Shown: positions 17,651-27,078, numbered from the stretch's first letter. The stretch: DNA of 64,000 bases from Halopolyspora algeriensis (GCF_003337235.1 NZ_QPJC01000010.1:1-64000); one strand, 5' to 3'. The notes: generated by a model not told the origin, from the sequence alone. Program-made: numbers and translations.

Positions 17651-18238
17651 TCAAGCCGCCTTCTCGTAACCGGCCACCCGCCACCCGTCGGGGGTTGCCG
17701 TTACTCGGACCCGGATGGCACCCGCGTCGGTGGGCAACCGGACCTTCATCGCGGTCGCGGTCGAGGTGGTCGCCTCGGGTGATCCGGTGACCTCGGTCGC
17801 CGCGACATTCGCCGGATCGATCGAAGCCATCACCGTGATGAACTCGGCGGTGGTGTACGGGCGCAGCCGGTCGAGCCATTCGCCGGAATCGGTCCCGGGC
17901 GGGTGCTTGACCCACTGCCTGCCCCAGGCGTCCACCACGGCCAGCCCCGCCGGATCCGGCGGAACCGAGGAGGGCGACGCCCGCGGAACCGAGATCGTCG
18001 GTGGCGAGCCGCTGGTGTCCGCGGACGCGCCGAACTCCGAAGTGGCAAAGGGCTCCTGCGCGTGGTGCTGCTGCCCGTGAGCTCGGCTCGGGGACGGCTC
18101 CGGCAGCAACAGCCCCACGGAACCGACCACCACGGCCAACCCGATCACCGCGGCGATCAGGTGCTTGGGGGAACGCAACGGCCATCCCCACAACCGGCGG
18201 TAGACCGCGGCGCGTCCCCGGTGAGTCCGGATCGGCAT
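17651..18238 (-). CDS. VirB8/TcpC-like membrane protein
   Basis: A 195-residue bitopic protein: a basic cytoplasmic front, one membrane helix (about residues 28-47, LIAAVIGLAVVVGSVGLLL), a low-complexity Ser/Pro linker, then a globular C-terminal domain (AWGRQWVKHPP, WLDRLRPYTTAEFITVM, IRVRVTATPDGWRVAGYEKA). The layout and the secondary-structure pattern fit the NTF2-like VirB8/TcpC scaffold proteins of type IV secretion systems. That match is by architecture, not by a diagnostic motif. Its neighbours (VirB6-like upstream, VirB1-like downstream) support it. Confidence 0.65.
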   Translation of the reverse strand: MPIRTHRGRAAVYRRLWGWPLRSPKHLIAAVIGLAVVVGSVGLLLPEPSPSRAHGQQHHAQEPFATSEFGASADTSGSPPTISVPRASPSSVPPDPAGLAVVDAWGRQWVKHPPGTDSGEWLDRLRPYTTAEFITVMASIDPANVAATEVTGSPEATTSTATAMKVRLPTDAGAIRVRVTATPDGWRVAGYEKAA

Positions 18239-18279
18239 GACCCTCCTCTCACGCAGCTCCGCCCGGGAACGGGAGGTTG

Positions 18280-20250
18280 TCAGCCATCGGTGACCTCCAG
18301 CCCCCGTGTCGGGTGATAGATGACGTTCACCGGTTTCCCGGCCACGACCTCGGGGTCCGGCCTGCGCCGTGTCCCCGGGGACTCCGAGGGAGTCACCTCC
18401 GAGGGCGTCACCGCGCCCGCTCGGGACGGCACGAGAACCGCATCCTCGCCGTGCGTGTCCCAGGTGGCGTCCACCACCGGGGCGGTGTCCACGGCCCGGC
18501 TGGTGCCGGGGGCCTGCGGCAGCGCGTTCGTCCGTCCCGCCGCACCGGGACGCTGCCTGCCCGTGCCGCCGGCTGCCGACGGTGGCTCCTGCCCCGCGGC
18601 ACCGGCCGGCGGTGGCCCCGTCGACAGTTCCGGCGGCATGTTCTCGCGGTCCATGCGCTGGGCCGTGGCCGCCACCGACGGTGCTTCGGACTCCGGCCGG
18701 ACGCGGCGCCGCCTGCCCCGGGGCGGCGGGGCGGAGCCGTCGTCGGGCTCGGATTCCCGCACCTGGTCCCAGAAATCGTCCTGCGGGGCGCGTCGCTCAC
18801 CGCGGGAGCGTCCCCCGAACCGGGAGAAGACGCTGGACGGTACCCGCGGCATGGCACCCCCCGCGGCGCCGACCGACAGCTCGATCATCTGCCCCATCCT
18901 GCGGAGCGGCTTTCCGAGCATGAGGAACACGATCGTCAGCAGCCCGGCCAGCAATATCCGGGTGAGAGCGGAAAAGCCCCGCGCCGGATCGAAGACCCAA
19001 CTCAGAACCAGGGTGTGCATCCCGGCCATCGCCGCGATCACCACGACGTTGAGCAGCGCCGCCCCGGCCACACGGCCGACCGTGCGCAGCACTTCGTGAT
19101 AGAGGAGCGCGACCAGACCGATCAGCGGCCCCGCCAGGATCAGCACCCGCAGCAGAACCTGGGCGAGCAGAATCGCGGCCTTGGCCAGCAACTGGAACGA
19201 CGTGTAGGCGAAACCCTGGAGCATGGCCAGCATTCCCGCGCCGATCCGGCTGCCCTGCACCCCCCGGAAGTAGCCGTAGGCACTGCCCATTTTGGACGCG
19301 ACTTCCTCGAAGGCCCGCTTTTTCTCCTCGGCAGAGCCCGCGTCCTCACCGGCGAGCACTTCCTCCTTGCTCCAGGCCTGAGCCGCGAGCAGTTCCATGC
19401 CCAGTTGCTGGGCCTTCGGGGAGTCGGGGGTGCCGAACTCGCCCCGCAACCAGTTGCGATAGACGACCTCGTTGTGCAGCAGAGTGGGCAGCGCGTCGCG
19501 TTCGTCGACGCCGACCTCTTCCAGAAATCCCCCCTGCACCGCCGAAGTGCCGGTGATGACCACTTCGTCCAGTGCGTGGGTGTAGACCAAAGGGGTGAGG
19601 TAGGTCGCCGAGGCGAACCACAGTGCGGCCAGGGCCCACATGGTGCGCTTGCCGATCGTGGCCAGGTCGCCCTGCCAGATGTAGCGGAACAGCACGACGG
19701 CCAGAATCAGCGCGGCCAGGCCGAACCACGGGGTGAACACGCTGTCGTACAAGGCGACCGTGCCGGTGGCGACCACGTCGTCCAGCGGAGCCAGAATGTT
19801 GCCGGAGAGCAGGGCGTAGTGCAGCCCGTTGGTGGCACCGACGAGATTCTTGGCCACATTGAACAACTGGTTGCCGATCCAGGTACCGACCAGCGCGTTC
19901 GGGTTGGTCACACCTTGCGGGCCGCAGCCGAGGTCGTAGGTGTGCCATACCTGACCGGCGTAGCCGTAGAGGTCGTAGGCACTGCCCGACTGGCCGACAC
20001 CGATCGGGGCGGGATCGAGCGCACCGACCATGCCGGCACCGGGACGTTCCGGGTTCGGCGGCTCCGTGCAGTCGAAAGGCTGGGCGGAGGCAGGCACACC
20101 GACCAGGACCTGCATGCCGACGATCGCGGACACCAGCAGCAGGGCACCGCGCCGATCGGCGTGACGCGACCGGACCACCGGGGTGTTCGCCGCACGGCGT
20201 GCCCGGACCAGCACTGCGGCCGCCACCAGCGCAATCACGACGAGCCACAC
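18280..20250 (-). CDS. VirB6/TrbL-like polytopic membrane protein
   Basis: A 656-residue protein with an N-terminal hydrophobic segment, a second one ending in a signal-like GVPASAQP, an extracytoplasmic region with Cys, and five or more membrane helices between about residues 180 and 450 (LAALILAVVLFRYIWQ, ILLAQVLLRVLILAGPLIGLVALL, LLAGLLTIVFLML). The last 180 residues are a disordered, Arg/Pro/Gly-rich cytoplasmic tail. This is the layout of VirB6/TrbL channel proteins in Gram-positive type IV secretion systems. I placed the start at the GTG at 20250, 2 bp after the VirB4 stop, with GGGGGC upstream; the longer frame reaching 20367 overlaps the VirB4 gene. Confidence 0.75.
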   Translation of the reverse strand: MWLVVIALVAAAVLVRARRAANTPVVRSRHADRRGALLLVSAIVGMQVLVGVPASAQPFDCTEPPNPERPGAGMVGALDPAPIGVGQSGSAYDLYGYAGQVWHTYDLGCGPQGVTNPNALVGTWIGNQLFNVAKNLVGATNGLHYALLSGNILAPLDDVVATGTVALYDSVFTPWFGLAALILAVVLFRYIWQGDLATIGKRTMWALAALWFASATYLTPLVYTHALDEVVITGTSAVQGGFLEEVGVDERDALPTLLHNEVVYRNWLRGEFGTPDSPKAQQLGMELLAAQAWSKEEVLAGEDAGSAEEKKRAFEEVASKMGSAYGYFRGVQGSRIGAGMLAMLQGFAYTSFQLLAKAAILLAQVLLRVLILAGPLIGLVALLYHEVLRTVGRVAGAALLNVVVIAAMAGMHTLVLSWVFDPARGFSALTRILLAGLLTIVFLMLGKPLRRMGQMIELSVGAAGGAMPRVPSSVFSRFGGRSRGERRAPQDDFWDQVRESEPDDGSAPPPRGRRRRVRPESEAPSVAATAQRMDRENMPPELSTGPPPAGAAGQEPPSAAGGTGRQRPGAAGRTNALPQAPGTSRAVDTAPVVDATWDTHGEDAVLVPSRAGAVTPSEVTPSESPGTRRRPDPEVVAGKPVNVIYHPTRGLEVTDG

Positions 20251-20252
20251 GG

Positions 20253-23228
20253 CTACCGAGCCCCCTGCACGTCGTCGCCGGCCCGGTGACCGTTGCTTCC
20301 GGCGGTCTCCTCGTGTTGCGAGTCCGGCTGCTCGCTCCAGCCGACGCTCGCCGGCTCCAGTTCCCACTCCTCGAGCTCGGCGAACTCGTCACGGTCTTCC
20401 GGATCGCCGGTTTCCCCGTAGGCGCCGGGCTCTTCCGGAACGCCGATTTCCTCGGGCACCGGCGCGGCGATCGCATCCGAGTTGGCCGTCCGTTCGGCGG
20501 GGCCGTCGGCACGACGCGGGGGGCCGTCCTGCCGGGTCGTCGGGGTCGTGTCCAGCGCATCCCGCAGGTGTTCCAGATGGGGACCACCGAAGTCGATGCG
20601 GATGCGTTCCACACCACCGGCCCCGTCAGCGAAGATGAACTGCCGGGGGGCGCGGTCCCGCTCGGTACCGTTGCGGGACGGTCCGGGCCGGCGCCCCAGC
20701 TCCGCCACCACCTGCTCGTAGCCGACGTCGACCGGCACCTTCAGCAGCCGAAGCGCGTCCGACTGCGCTTGCTCATCGTCGAGACGGCCCACGAACACCG
20801 AGTCGAGCAACGACGCGAAACCCTCGATCCGCAAGAAGTCCGCGGGAATCTGGCTGGACAGCAGGACCCGGACGTTCCACTTGCGAGAGTCACGAGCGAA
20901 CCGGTTCATCAACACCCGGCCGGTGGGCACCTCCGACAGGAAGAACGCCTCGTCGATCCACACGCCCTTGCGCTCCTCCTTGGGACGCTCGTAGACGGAG
21001 CGCTGCGTGAGCCAGGCCGCCAGGTTGAGCAGCTGAACGCCGATTGCCTCGCTGTCGGTCCAGTGTTCCCGCCCGACACCGTCCTTCGGCAGTGTCAGAC
21101 CCGCCATGCTGAGTACGGTCAGCCGATCCTCGCGGGTCTGCGAGTACGGATCGGCATCGGTCTCCGGAATCAGCAACGCCATCCGCTCGCGCATCTCGTC
21201 GAGGAAGTCGGCGACCACGACCGCGTGCTCGTGGTGCTCGCTCGCATCGCGCCGCAGCGCGGCGAACACCAGACCCGGGTGCGCGTCCGCACGACCACCG
21301 ACGGCACGGACCGCACGCAGCAGGACGATCCTCGTCTGCGGCATCCGCGCGACCTCGTAGGGAAGCAGCCCGGTCAGCACATCCAGGACCAGCCGTCGCC
21401 GGGTCGCCGCGGCCAGGGCACGCTCGCGTCGCCAGCTGCGTTCCGGATCGTCCTCGTCGGCGAAGTGCTCCAGCTGCGGTTCGGCGACGACGCGATACGG
21501 GTTGAGAATGCCCGGCTGGGCATTGAGCAGGTTGATCGGTCTCGCATACGGGCGCAGTTCCGGCAGCCGGCACAGTTCCGTCAACGGCCCCGACGGATCC
21601 AGCAACGTCCAGTGCGCACCGGAACGCAGCGTCTTGTAGACCATGCCCCCGCCGAGGAAGGACTTTCCTCCGCCGAGTCCCGCGACCATCGCGGTCAGTC
21701 CCGAAGCATCGCGAATCTCCTGGGCCATCCACGGATCCCAGGCCACCGGGCGCCGGGTCGCGGTGCAGGTCTCCCCGAGCAGGATGCCGCGCCGGTCCCC
21801 GACGTCGGCCGTGGCCTGCGGGACGGCCGAGGCCGCCCACACGACCGATCCGCGCCGCAGGTACGCGGCCGAGGCCAGTGACTCGCCGGGAATGAACTCC
21901 CGCGCCATCGCATACTGGGCTTCCGGATGCTCGATGGCGACCTTCGGTTTGTACAGGTCGAGGATCTGCTGTGCCAGGCGCAGCGCGTCGCGCTCGGTGG
22001 GGCCGGACACCGCCATGCGCCACCACGAGCGCACCCGGGTGGCCAGCGCGGTGAATCCGGAGCTCATCTCGTCGTCGATCTCGAGCACCCGTCCGGCCTG
22101 CCGCTCCAGCGAGGTCGGTGGTTCGAGCCCGTGCTCCTCGGTGTAGTGCCGGACCTGGGAACGCACCTTGTTCATCTGTCGCTGCAGCTCACCGCCGACG
22201 TCCTCGGGACGGCGCACGTAGATCCGCGCCGACCACTCGACCGGTGCGGGCAGACGGTCCGCATGCTGCATCCACGGATCGTCCATCTCGGGAATCTGCA
22301 GGCCGTGCGTCTGCCCCACGGTCAGCACCGCGACGTGCCGGGTCACCCCCGCGTTCGACCCGGTACGGCCCCGGACGGTCGCGGTCGGTGCGTAGGGCTC
22401 CTGGTGCATGTCGGCGGCATCGGTGAACGACGCGAGGTCCTCCGGGGCCCACTCCGCCGCGGGCACCGCGGGCATGTTGCGGGGCGCGGGCAGGCCCAGC
22501 GAACAGGACCGGTGCATCAGCCAGGACATCTCCTCGGCGGTGACCGGCCGCCCGTCCAACCCGGCCGATCCGATCACCTGGTCCAGATGCTCGATCTCGC
22601 TGTCCAGGGCGACGAGCTCGGCCTCCACCGCTTCGGGAAACACCTTGCGCAGCAGAGGCGCCGCCCGTTCGACGGCCCGGTCCATCACGTTGCGCGTCTG
22701 GACCTGGACACCGAGATAGACCTCCTTCTCCGCCATAGACCGGCCCATCAGCTGCTGTTGCTCACCGACCATGTAGTCGTCGAAACTCAGCGCACCCGAT
22801 ACGTCGGGCAACCGGTTGCGGGCGTTGTACACGTGCGCCTCGGCCCACATCCGGATGGGGTAGGGCCTGCTGGTCACACGCAGGTGCATCCAACGTCCCT
22901 GCAGCTCGGCGTACTGACCCGCGATGGCATTGATGAGGTTCTGCCGCTGCGAGTCCGAGCGAAACGACCACCGCTGTGAGGACAGCCGATACCAGGCGAA
23001 CACGTCCTGACCGGTACGGAGCAGGTGGCCGTCGATGGAGCGCGCGGCGATCGACGGAGTATAGGAGGGAATCGACTGCTCGTCGGGCAGCCGACGTCCC
23101 TTGCGATTGCCGGAGGTTGCCGCCCCGGATCTCCGCCCCTTCGACGTCCCCGACCGGGCGGCACCGCGATGTGGTTGCCCCGAGACCTGGTGCGAGTCGC
23201 GCTCACGACCTCGCCCGCGACCGAACAC
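20253..23228 (-). CDS. VirB4/TraC-like secretion ATPase
   Basis: A 991-residue ATPase. The Walker A motif is GLGGGKS at about residues 517-523 and the Walker B is VWIDEAF at about 757-762, followed by RDSRKWNVRVLLSSQIPADFL, typical of VirB4 hexameric ATPases that energise type IV secretion. The first 40 residues are basic and low-complexity. I chose the GTG at 23228 because AAGGAGG lies 6 nt upstream and it overlaps the stop of the preceding gene by 26 nt; a longer frame starting at 23402 would overlap that gene by 200 nt. It is the central gene of the operon 24049-16000. Confidence 0.87.
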   Translation of the reverse strand: MFGRGRGRERDSHQVSGQPHRGAARSGTSKGRRSGAATSGNRKGRRLPDEQSIPSYTPSIAARSIDGHLLRTGQDVFAWYRLSSQRWSFRSDSQRQNLINAIAGQYAELQGRWMHLRVTSRPYPIRMWAEAHVYNARNRLPDVSGALSFDDYMVGEQQQLMGRSMAEKEVYLGVQVQTRNVMDRAVERAAPLLRKVFPEAVEAELVALDSEIEHLDQVIGSAGLDGRPVTAEEMSWLMHRSCSLGLPAPRNMPAVPAAEWAPEDLASFTDAADMHQEPYAPTATVRGRTGSNAGVTRHVAVLTVGQTHGLQIPEMDDPWMQHADRLPAPVEWSARIYVRRPEDVGGELQRQMNKVRSQVRHYTEEHGLEPPTSLERQAGRVLEIDDEMSSGFTALATRVRSWWRMAVSGPTERDALRLAQQILDLYKPKVAIEHPEAQYAMAREFIPGESLASAAYLRRGSVVWAASAVPQATADVGDRRGILLGETCTATRRPVAWDPWMAQEIRDASGLTAMVAGLGGGKSFLGGGMVYKTLRSGAHWTLLDPSGPLTELCRLPELRPYARPINLLNAQPGILNPYRVVAEPQLEHFADEDDPERSWRRERALAAATRRRLVLDVLTGLLPYEVARMPQTRIVLLRAVRAVGGRADAHPGLVFAALRRDASEHHEHAVVVADFLDEMRERMALLIPETDADPYSQTREDRLTVLSMAGLTLPKDGVGREHWTDSEAIGVQLLNLAAWLTQRSVYERPKEERKGVWIDEAFFLSEVPTGRVLMNRFARDSRKWNVRVLLSSQIPADFLRIEGFASLLDSVFVGRLDDEQAQSDALRLLKVPVDVGYEQVVAELGRRPGPSRNGTERDRAPRQFIFADGAGGVERIRIDFGGPHLEHLRDALDTTPTTRQDGPPRRADGPAERTANSDAIAAPVPEEIGVPEEPGAYGETGDPEDRDEFAELEEWELEPASVGWSEQPDSQHEETAGSNGHRAGDDVQGAR

Positions 23229-23727
23229 CGCGAACCTCCTTGCTGCGTGTGCGCCTGCTGGGAGTGCCACTTCGGCCGGCAGGCTTCCTGGAGCGGTCGG
23301 CGGGCCGGCGCCCGCCGCTTCGTCTGGCTTGTCCGGACTGCCCGGACTGCTTCGATCGTCGGGGGCGCGGCCTGTCGGCATGCACCCGGATCTTCGCAGC
23401 ACTGGCAGCGCCTCCCCGGCCGCTCGCCGTCTTCCTGGGAGCGGTCAGTTCACGCAACCACATCACCATGACCGCACTCAGCGGCCGTTCGTGGCTGATT
23501 CGGGAGCAAATGATGCGAGTGAGCGCGACCGTGATGACAACGGCCCACGCGGTGGAGAAGAAACCGAAACCGATGTTCATCCTCCGCTCGACCGCCAGCA
23601 CGAGCAGGAACACCACGATTCCCACTCCCCAGGCGACGTAGCGCGCTCGCCACGGAAACGTCGCCTTCGGCGGTCCGAGCCAGACGGCATCGACCCGATA
23701 CACCTCATCGTCGGTGCGTATCCGCAT
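23203..23727 (-). CDS. PrgI/VirB3-like membrane protein
   Basis: A 174-residue protein with two membrane helices near residues 31-75 (VAWGVGIVVFLLVLAVE and FFSTAWAVVITVALTRII) and a long Arg/Lys/Ser-rich tail. Two-helix PrgI/VirB3 proteins usually sit directly upstream of, or fused to, VirB4, which is the arrangement here (26-nt overlap with the ATPase gene). The ATG at 23727 starts the recognisable part, MRIRTDDEVYRVDAVW. The family assignment rests on topology and position. Confidence 0.65.
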   Translation of the reverse strand: MRIRTDDEVYRVDAVWLGPPKATFPWRARYVAWGVGIVVFLLVLAVERRMNIGFGFFSTAWAVVITVALTRIICSRISHERPLSAVMVMWLRELTAPRKTASGRGGAASAAKIRVHADRPRPRRSKQSGQSGQARRSGGRRPADRSRKPAGRSGTPSRRTRSKEVRGVRSRARS

Positions 23728-23758
23728 GTTCAACCAACCCGTCGAGCAACCGGTGTGA

Positions 23759-24049
23759 TCATCCTCCGCTGGTGCTGAACAGTCCGGCGATGAACGTGCC
23801 GATGTCCACACCGGCGCCGCTCACGGCGATCCCGACGATCGCCAACGCGACGAACACACCACCGACGCGGCGCATGACGCCCGCGTTGTCGCCCTTGCCG
23901 CCACCGAGCCACAGCAGCAACAACGCGACCGCGAGCAGGAGGAGGGGAAGCAGGTTGTCGAGGATCCATCCTCTGAGGCCACCGGTATCGAGCCCGGTCT
24001 GCGCCAGCACATCCAGTTGCCCCACGGCGTCCAGTGGCACGGCAGTCAT
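23759..24049 (-). CDS. VirB2-like small membrane protein, first gene of the operon
   Basis: A 96-residue protein with two strongly hydrophobic helices (LLPLLLLAVALLLLWLG and VFVALAIVGIAVSGAGV) separated by a short Lys/Asp-containing loop, and a C-terminus of small residues. Size and hairpin topology fit the VirB2 pilin-like subunits or TcpE-type proteins of type IV secretion systems, but no diagnostic motif exists. GGAGTG precedes the ATG. It is 31 bp upstream of the PrgI-like gene. Confidence 0.6.
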   Translation of the reverse strand: MTAVPLDAVGQLDVLAQTGLDTGGLRGWILDNLLPLLLLAVALLLLWLGGGKGDNAGVMRRVGGVFVALAIVGIAVSGAGVDIGTFIAGLFSTSGG

Positions 24050-24402
24050 CTGTTCACTCCGGAATACGAGCGGTGGTGTCGGGTCGGCATCGGGAGCCAC
24101 CGGGACCGGCCCGGTGCGCAGTACGAGTAGAACACGACAAGGTCACCAGCAATAGAGGTAGAGCGTCCGGTGTGGCGCGTGGCGCACCGGCTGTCCACAG
24201 GCGAGGGCAGTGTAGTGCTCGACGTGGACCGTCGAACACCGCGAAAAGGGTGGTCGCAGGCATTCGTTCTCCGCGCCACCGGATACGTGTTCACTCGTCT
24301 GCCGGTCCTTTCGTCACCCACCAGATGATCATGGCACTTCGCCGCGTTCGACGCAGAGCCACCCACACCATCGGGAACTCCGTGTCGGCCGGAAATGCCG
24401 CG
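24050..24402. other. 353-bp region upstream of the secretion-like operon
   Basis: No gene is seen here. It lies between the end of the methyltransferase and the start of the operon, both leftward. A weak promoter for the operon can be read on the minus strand as TTGCTG, a 17-nt spacer and TACTCG around 24120-24155. No attachment site, oriT-like repeat or terminator is obvious. Confidence 0.4.
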
Positions 24403-25188
24403 TCAACGCAGTCCGGAGTTGGCCACCAGGAGAAACGAGCGCATCGCGAATCCCTCGTGATCGAGCAACTCCACGGCTCGCCGCCACTCGGAGTGCCCGA
24501 CCGTGCCACGGTCGAGGATCTGCCTGCGCAACTGAGTGAAATTCGTGCGGATCAGCTCGCACCCGGACGAGCCGCCCGGCCACACCTCGGCATGCCCCAC
24601 CGACCGGACATCGCGCAGGCCTCGTCGCCGCAGGGCGGCGTAGAGGTGACGGCCCCATCGGATGTCGGCGCCGAGGACGGCCATGGCACTCAGATATGTC
24701 TCGAGGACGCGGTCGAAGACCTCGGCATCGCCGTCCTCCGGCGCGAGGAGCGCACCGGCTCCGGCAACATCGAAATCCTCCAGGACCAGCACTCCGCCCG
24801 GCTTGAGCGCGCCGATCAGGCGATCCAGCACCCGTTCTCGTTCGGACAGCAGGATCAGCAGCAACCGGGCATGCACGAGGTCGTACTCGGCTTCGGCGAG
24901 CGGATCGCGAGTGAGGTCGTGCTCGAGCACCCGGACGTTGTCGTCGTGCAGACCTTCCAGCAGGCGCGGATCGGTCTCCGTGGCAACGACCTCGCCGGAG
25001 GACCCGACACGGCCGGCCAGCCAGCGTGCGATCGATCCGCTGCCCGCACCGGCATCCAGACACTTCCATCCGCTCCGGATACCGACGTCGTAGAGCTGCC
25101 GGATGCTCACGGCATCGAAGGCATCCTCCAGCGCGCCCAGATGTGTTCGCGTGAGTGTGTCGTCCGACTCGAATATGTAGTCGCCCAC
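24403..25188 (-). CDS. SAM-dependent methyltransferase
   Basis: A 261-residue class I methyltransferase. Motif I is CLDAGAGSGSIARWLA near residue 50, the acidic end of strand 2 is VVATETDPRLL, and motif IV/post-I appears as YDLVHARLLLILL, followed by LKPGGVLVLEDFD. The substrate is unknown; family members methylate small molecules. I chose the GTG at 25188 with GGGAGG 6 nt upstream. The longer frame that extends to 25383 would run into the RNase P RNA gene and is rejected. It follows rnpB in the same direction. Confidence 0.87.
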   Translation of the reverse strand: MGDYIFESDDTLTRTHLGALEDAFDAVSIRQLYDVGIRSGWKCLDAGAGSGSIARWLAGRVGSSGEVVATETDPRLLEGLHDDNVRVLEHDLTRDPLAEAEYDLVHARLLLILLSERERVLDRLIGALKPGGVLVLEDFDVAGAGALLAPEDGDAEVFDRVLETYLSAMAVLGADIRWGRHLYAALRRRGLRDVRSVGHAEVWPGGSSGCELIRTNFTQLRRQILDRGTVGHSEWRRAVELLDHEGFAMRSFLLVANSGLR

Positions 25189-25276
25189 ATCAACCTCCCG
25201 GCCGGAAGCGAGGTTAGCGACCACATCGGTCGCACACGTCGCCCGAAAGAAGGCTTTTGATCGACAGGCGGCAAGA

Positions 25277-25293
25277 TCCCCCCCACCGGGGGA
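25277..25293 (-). terminator. GC hairpin after rnpB
   Basis: A C-run and a G-run separated by a few bases (TCCCCC to GGGGGA) can fold into a 5-6 bp hairpin about 20 nt beyond the rnpB 3' end. There is no T run, so it is a weak candidate terminator. Confidence 0.35.
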
Positions 25294-25309
25294 CCGGAGT
25301 CGCTGTGCG

Positions 25310-25714
25310 GGCGGACGAGTCGGCCTGTAAGCCGGATCCTGTTCCTGGGGGCCTTGCGGCACTCCCATTCGGCGATCATCCATCTTGGCCCGCCGTCGCC
25401 GGCGGGCTCCAGCGGTCTACCCGCAGGTCTCGGGCGGGCCACCCTCGAACACCTGCGCAGACGCCGAACACGACGTCCTCTTGACCTTGCTCCGGGTGGG
25501 GTTTACCGAGCCATCCCGGTCACCCGGGATGCTGGTGGTCTCTTACACCGCCGTTTCACCCTTACCCGGCTGTCGACACCGGGCGGTCTGTTTTCTGTGG
25601 CACTTTCCCGCGGGTCACCCCGGGTTGCTGTTGGCAACCACCCTGCCCTGTGGAGTCCGGACTTTCCTCGACGGGACACTCCCGCCGCGATCGCCCGGCC
25701 GACTCGTCCGCGCC
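25310..25714 (-). ncRNA. rnpB: RNase P RNA, bacterial class A
   Basis: Read leftward, the conserved 5' core GAGGAAAGTCCGGACTCC lies at 25653-25670 and the conserved 3' core ACAGGATCCGGCTTAC ends near 25327. The ends pair: GGACGAGTCGGCC at about 25699-25711 matches GGCCGACTCGTCC at about 25312-25324, forming a perfect 13-bp P1 helix. Length about 405 nt is normal for actinomycete type A RNA. It is the ribozyme that trims the 5' end of pre-tRNA. A TACCCT that could be its -10 lies just upstream (near 25727). Boundaries are set from the P1 helix and are good to a few bases. Confidence 0.95.
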
Positions 25715-25857
25715 ACCAGGGTAGAACAACGAGACCGCCTGCGTTCATCCCACCCGGGGCAGGCCCGCCCCGGATGAGCGGTCCTTCTCGTGGTGCCCGA
25801 GCGCCGGGGCCTGTCACTTCTGCGACCGGAATCCGCCGCGCAAGCCGGCCCGCACTC

Positions 25858-27078
25858 CTAAATCAGGTGGGACGTGTCGTTGACGAGCCGGACCGAGGCG
25901 TTGCCGTCGGGATAGAACTCCGCGATCGACAGCGAGGCCAGGTCCAGATGCAGCCGGTAGAACACGGACGGTCCGGCATCCAACCCGAGTCGCAGCAGCG
26001 CCTTGATCGGCGTCACATGGCTGACCACGATGATCGTTCTGCCCGCGAACCGCTGCAGCAACTCCCGGTGAGCCACCCGGACCCGGTCGAAGACCGTTGT
26101 GATGCTCTCCCCGTTGGGCGGGTCGATGGCCGGATTACCCAGCCATCGGCTGTGCAGGTCGGAGTACTGCTCGGAAGCCTCCAGGAAGGTCAGGCCCTCC
26201 CAGTCCCCGAAATCAGCCTCGATCAGGCCGTCGTAGAACAGCAGCTCACCGCCGGTGGCATCGGCGACCGCCTGCGCGGTCCGGCGGGTGCGCTCCAGCG
26301 GCGAGGAGATCACCGGAGCGGCCCCCTCCGGGGTGACCACACCATCCATCGTCGCCAGTCGCTTCGCCGCTGCCTTGGCCTGGTTCTCCCCCAACTCCGT
26401 CAGCGGCACGTCACCGCGCCCGGAGTAGCGGCGATCCACCGACAACGCGGTCTGCCCGTGCCGCAGGATGAGCAGCCGGGTCGGCGGCCCCATGGCCCCG
26501 ATCCAGGCCCCTGCGGATCCGGAGTCCTCGCTCTCCCCGGTCGTCTCCGCCTTGCCGGATTCCCCGGAAGCCGCGGCCGAGACGGGTTCGGACCGCGCCG
26601 GAGGAGTCATCTCCGCGGACCCGGCCTCGCCGGACGGTTCGCCCGTGGCTCGATCGGCCCGGTGCTCCACCCCCGCCTGGCTGTCCATCGCCTCGTTGGC
26701 CAGGCGGTCGGCGTGCTTGTTGCGCTCGCGTGGGATCCACTCGAACTCCACCCGCTCCAGCGCGCGGACCAACCTCGACGCCTCCACGGCCAGCGGCTGC
26801 AAGCCGGCGTTCTTGATCTTCCACCGGCCGCACATCTGCTCGACGACGAGCTTGGAGTCCATCCGCACGTCGACGTCGGTGGCCCCCAACTCGACGGCTG
26901 CTTCCAGGCCGGCGATCAGGCCCCGGTACTCGGCCACGTTGTTGGTCGTCTCCCCCAGGCCGCCCGAGCGCTCGGCCAGCAGCGCGCCGTCGGCGTCCCA
27001 GACCACCGCGCCGTAGCCGGCCGGTCCGGGGTTGCCCCTCGATCCCCCGTCGGCCTCGACGGTGACCCGCACACTCAC
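25858..27078 (-). CDS. bifunctional RNase H / histidine phosphatase (CobC-like)
   Basis: A 406-residue two-domain enzyme, orthologous in layout to M. tuberculosis Rv2228c. Residues 1-135 are a type I RNase H: DGGSRGNPGPAGYG, the Glu in NNVAEYRGL, the Asp in VRMDSKLVVEQM and the last Asp in RNKHADRLANEAM. A low-complexity Ser/Glu/Ala linker of about 65 residues follows. Residues about 205-400 are a histidine phosphatase with LILRHGQTALS, SSPLERTRRTA and VVSHVTPIKALL, close to alpha-ribazole phosphatase. It removes RNA from hybrids and probably dephosphorylates a cobalamin precursor. The GTG start overlaps the stop of the zinc-ribbon gene (GTGA), with AAGGAG upstream. Confidence 0.95.
   Translation of the reverse strand: MSVRVTVEADGGSRGNPGPAGYGAVVWDADGALLAERSGGLGETTNNVAEYRGLIAGLEAAVELGATDVDVRMDSKLVVEQMCGRWKIKNAGLQPLAVEASRLVRALERVEFEWIPRERNKHADRLANEAMDSQAGVEHRADRATGEPSGEAGSAEMTPPARSEPVSAAASGESGKAETTGESEDSGSAGAWIGAMGPPTRLLILRHGQTALSVDRRYSGRGDVPLTELGENQAKAAAKRLATMDGVVTPEGAAPVISSPLERTRRTAQAVADATGGELLFYDGLIEADFGDWEGLTFLEASEQYSDLHSRWLGNPAIDPPNGESITTVFDRVRVAHRELLQRFAGRTIIVVSHVTPIKALLRLGLDAGPSVFYRLHLDLASLSIAEFYPDGNASVRLVNDTSHLI

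Noticed and set aside
16000-24049. Integrated conjugative element
   Set aside because: No integrase, relaxase, coupling protein, att site or oriT was seen and flanking genes are housekeeping; kept only as a secretion-like operon.
24403-25383. Longer methyltransferase starting inside the RNase P RNA gene
   Set aside because: The extension covers the 3' part of rnpB and lacks a ribosome binding site; the GTG at 25188 has a good one.
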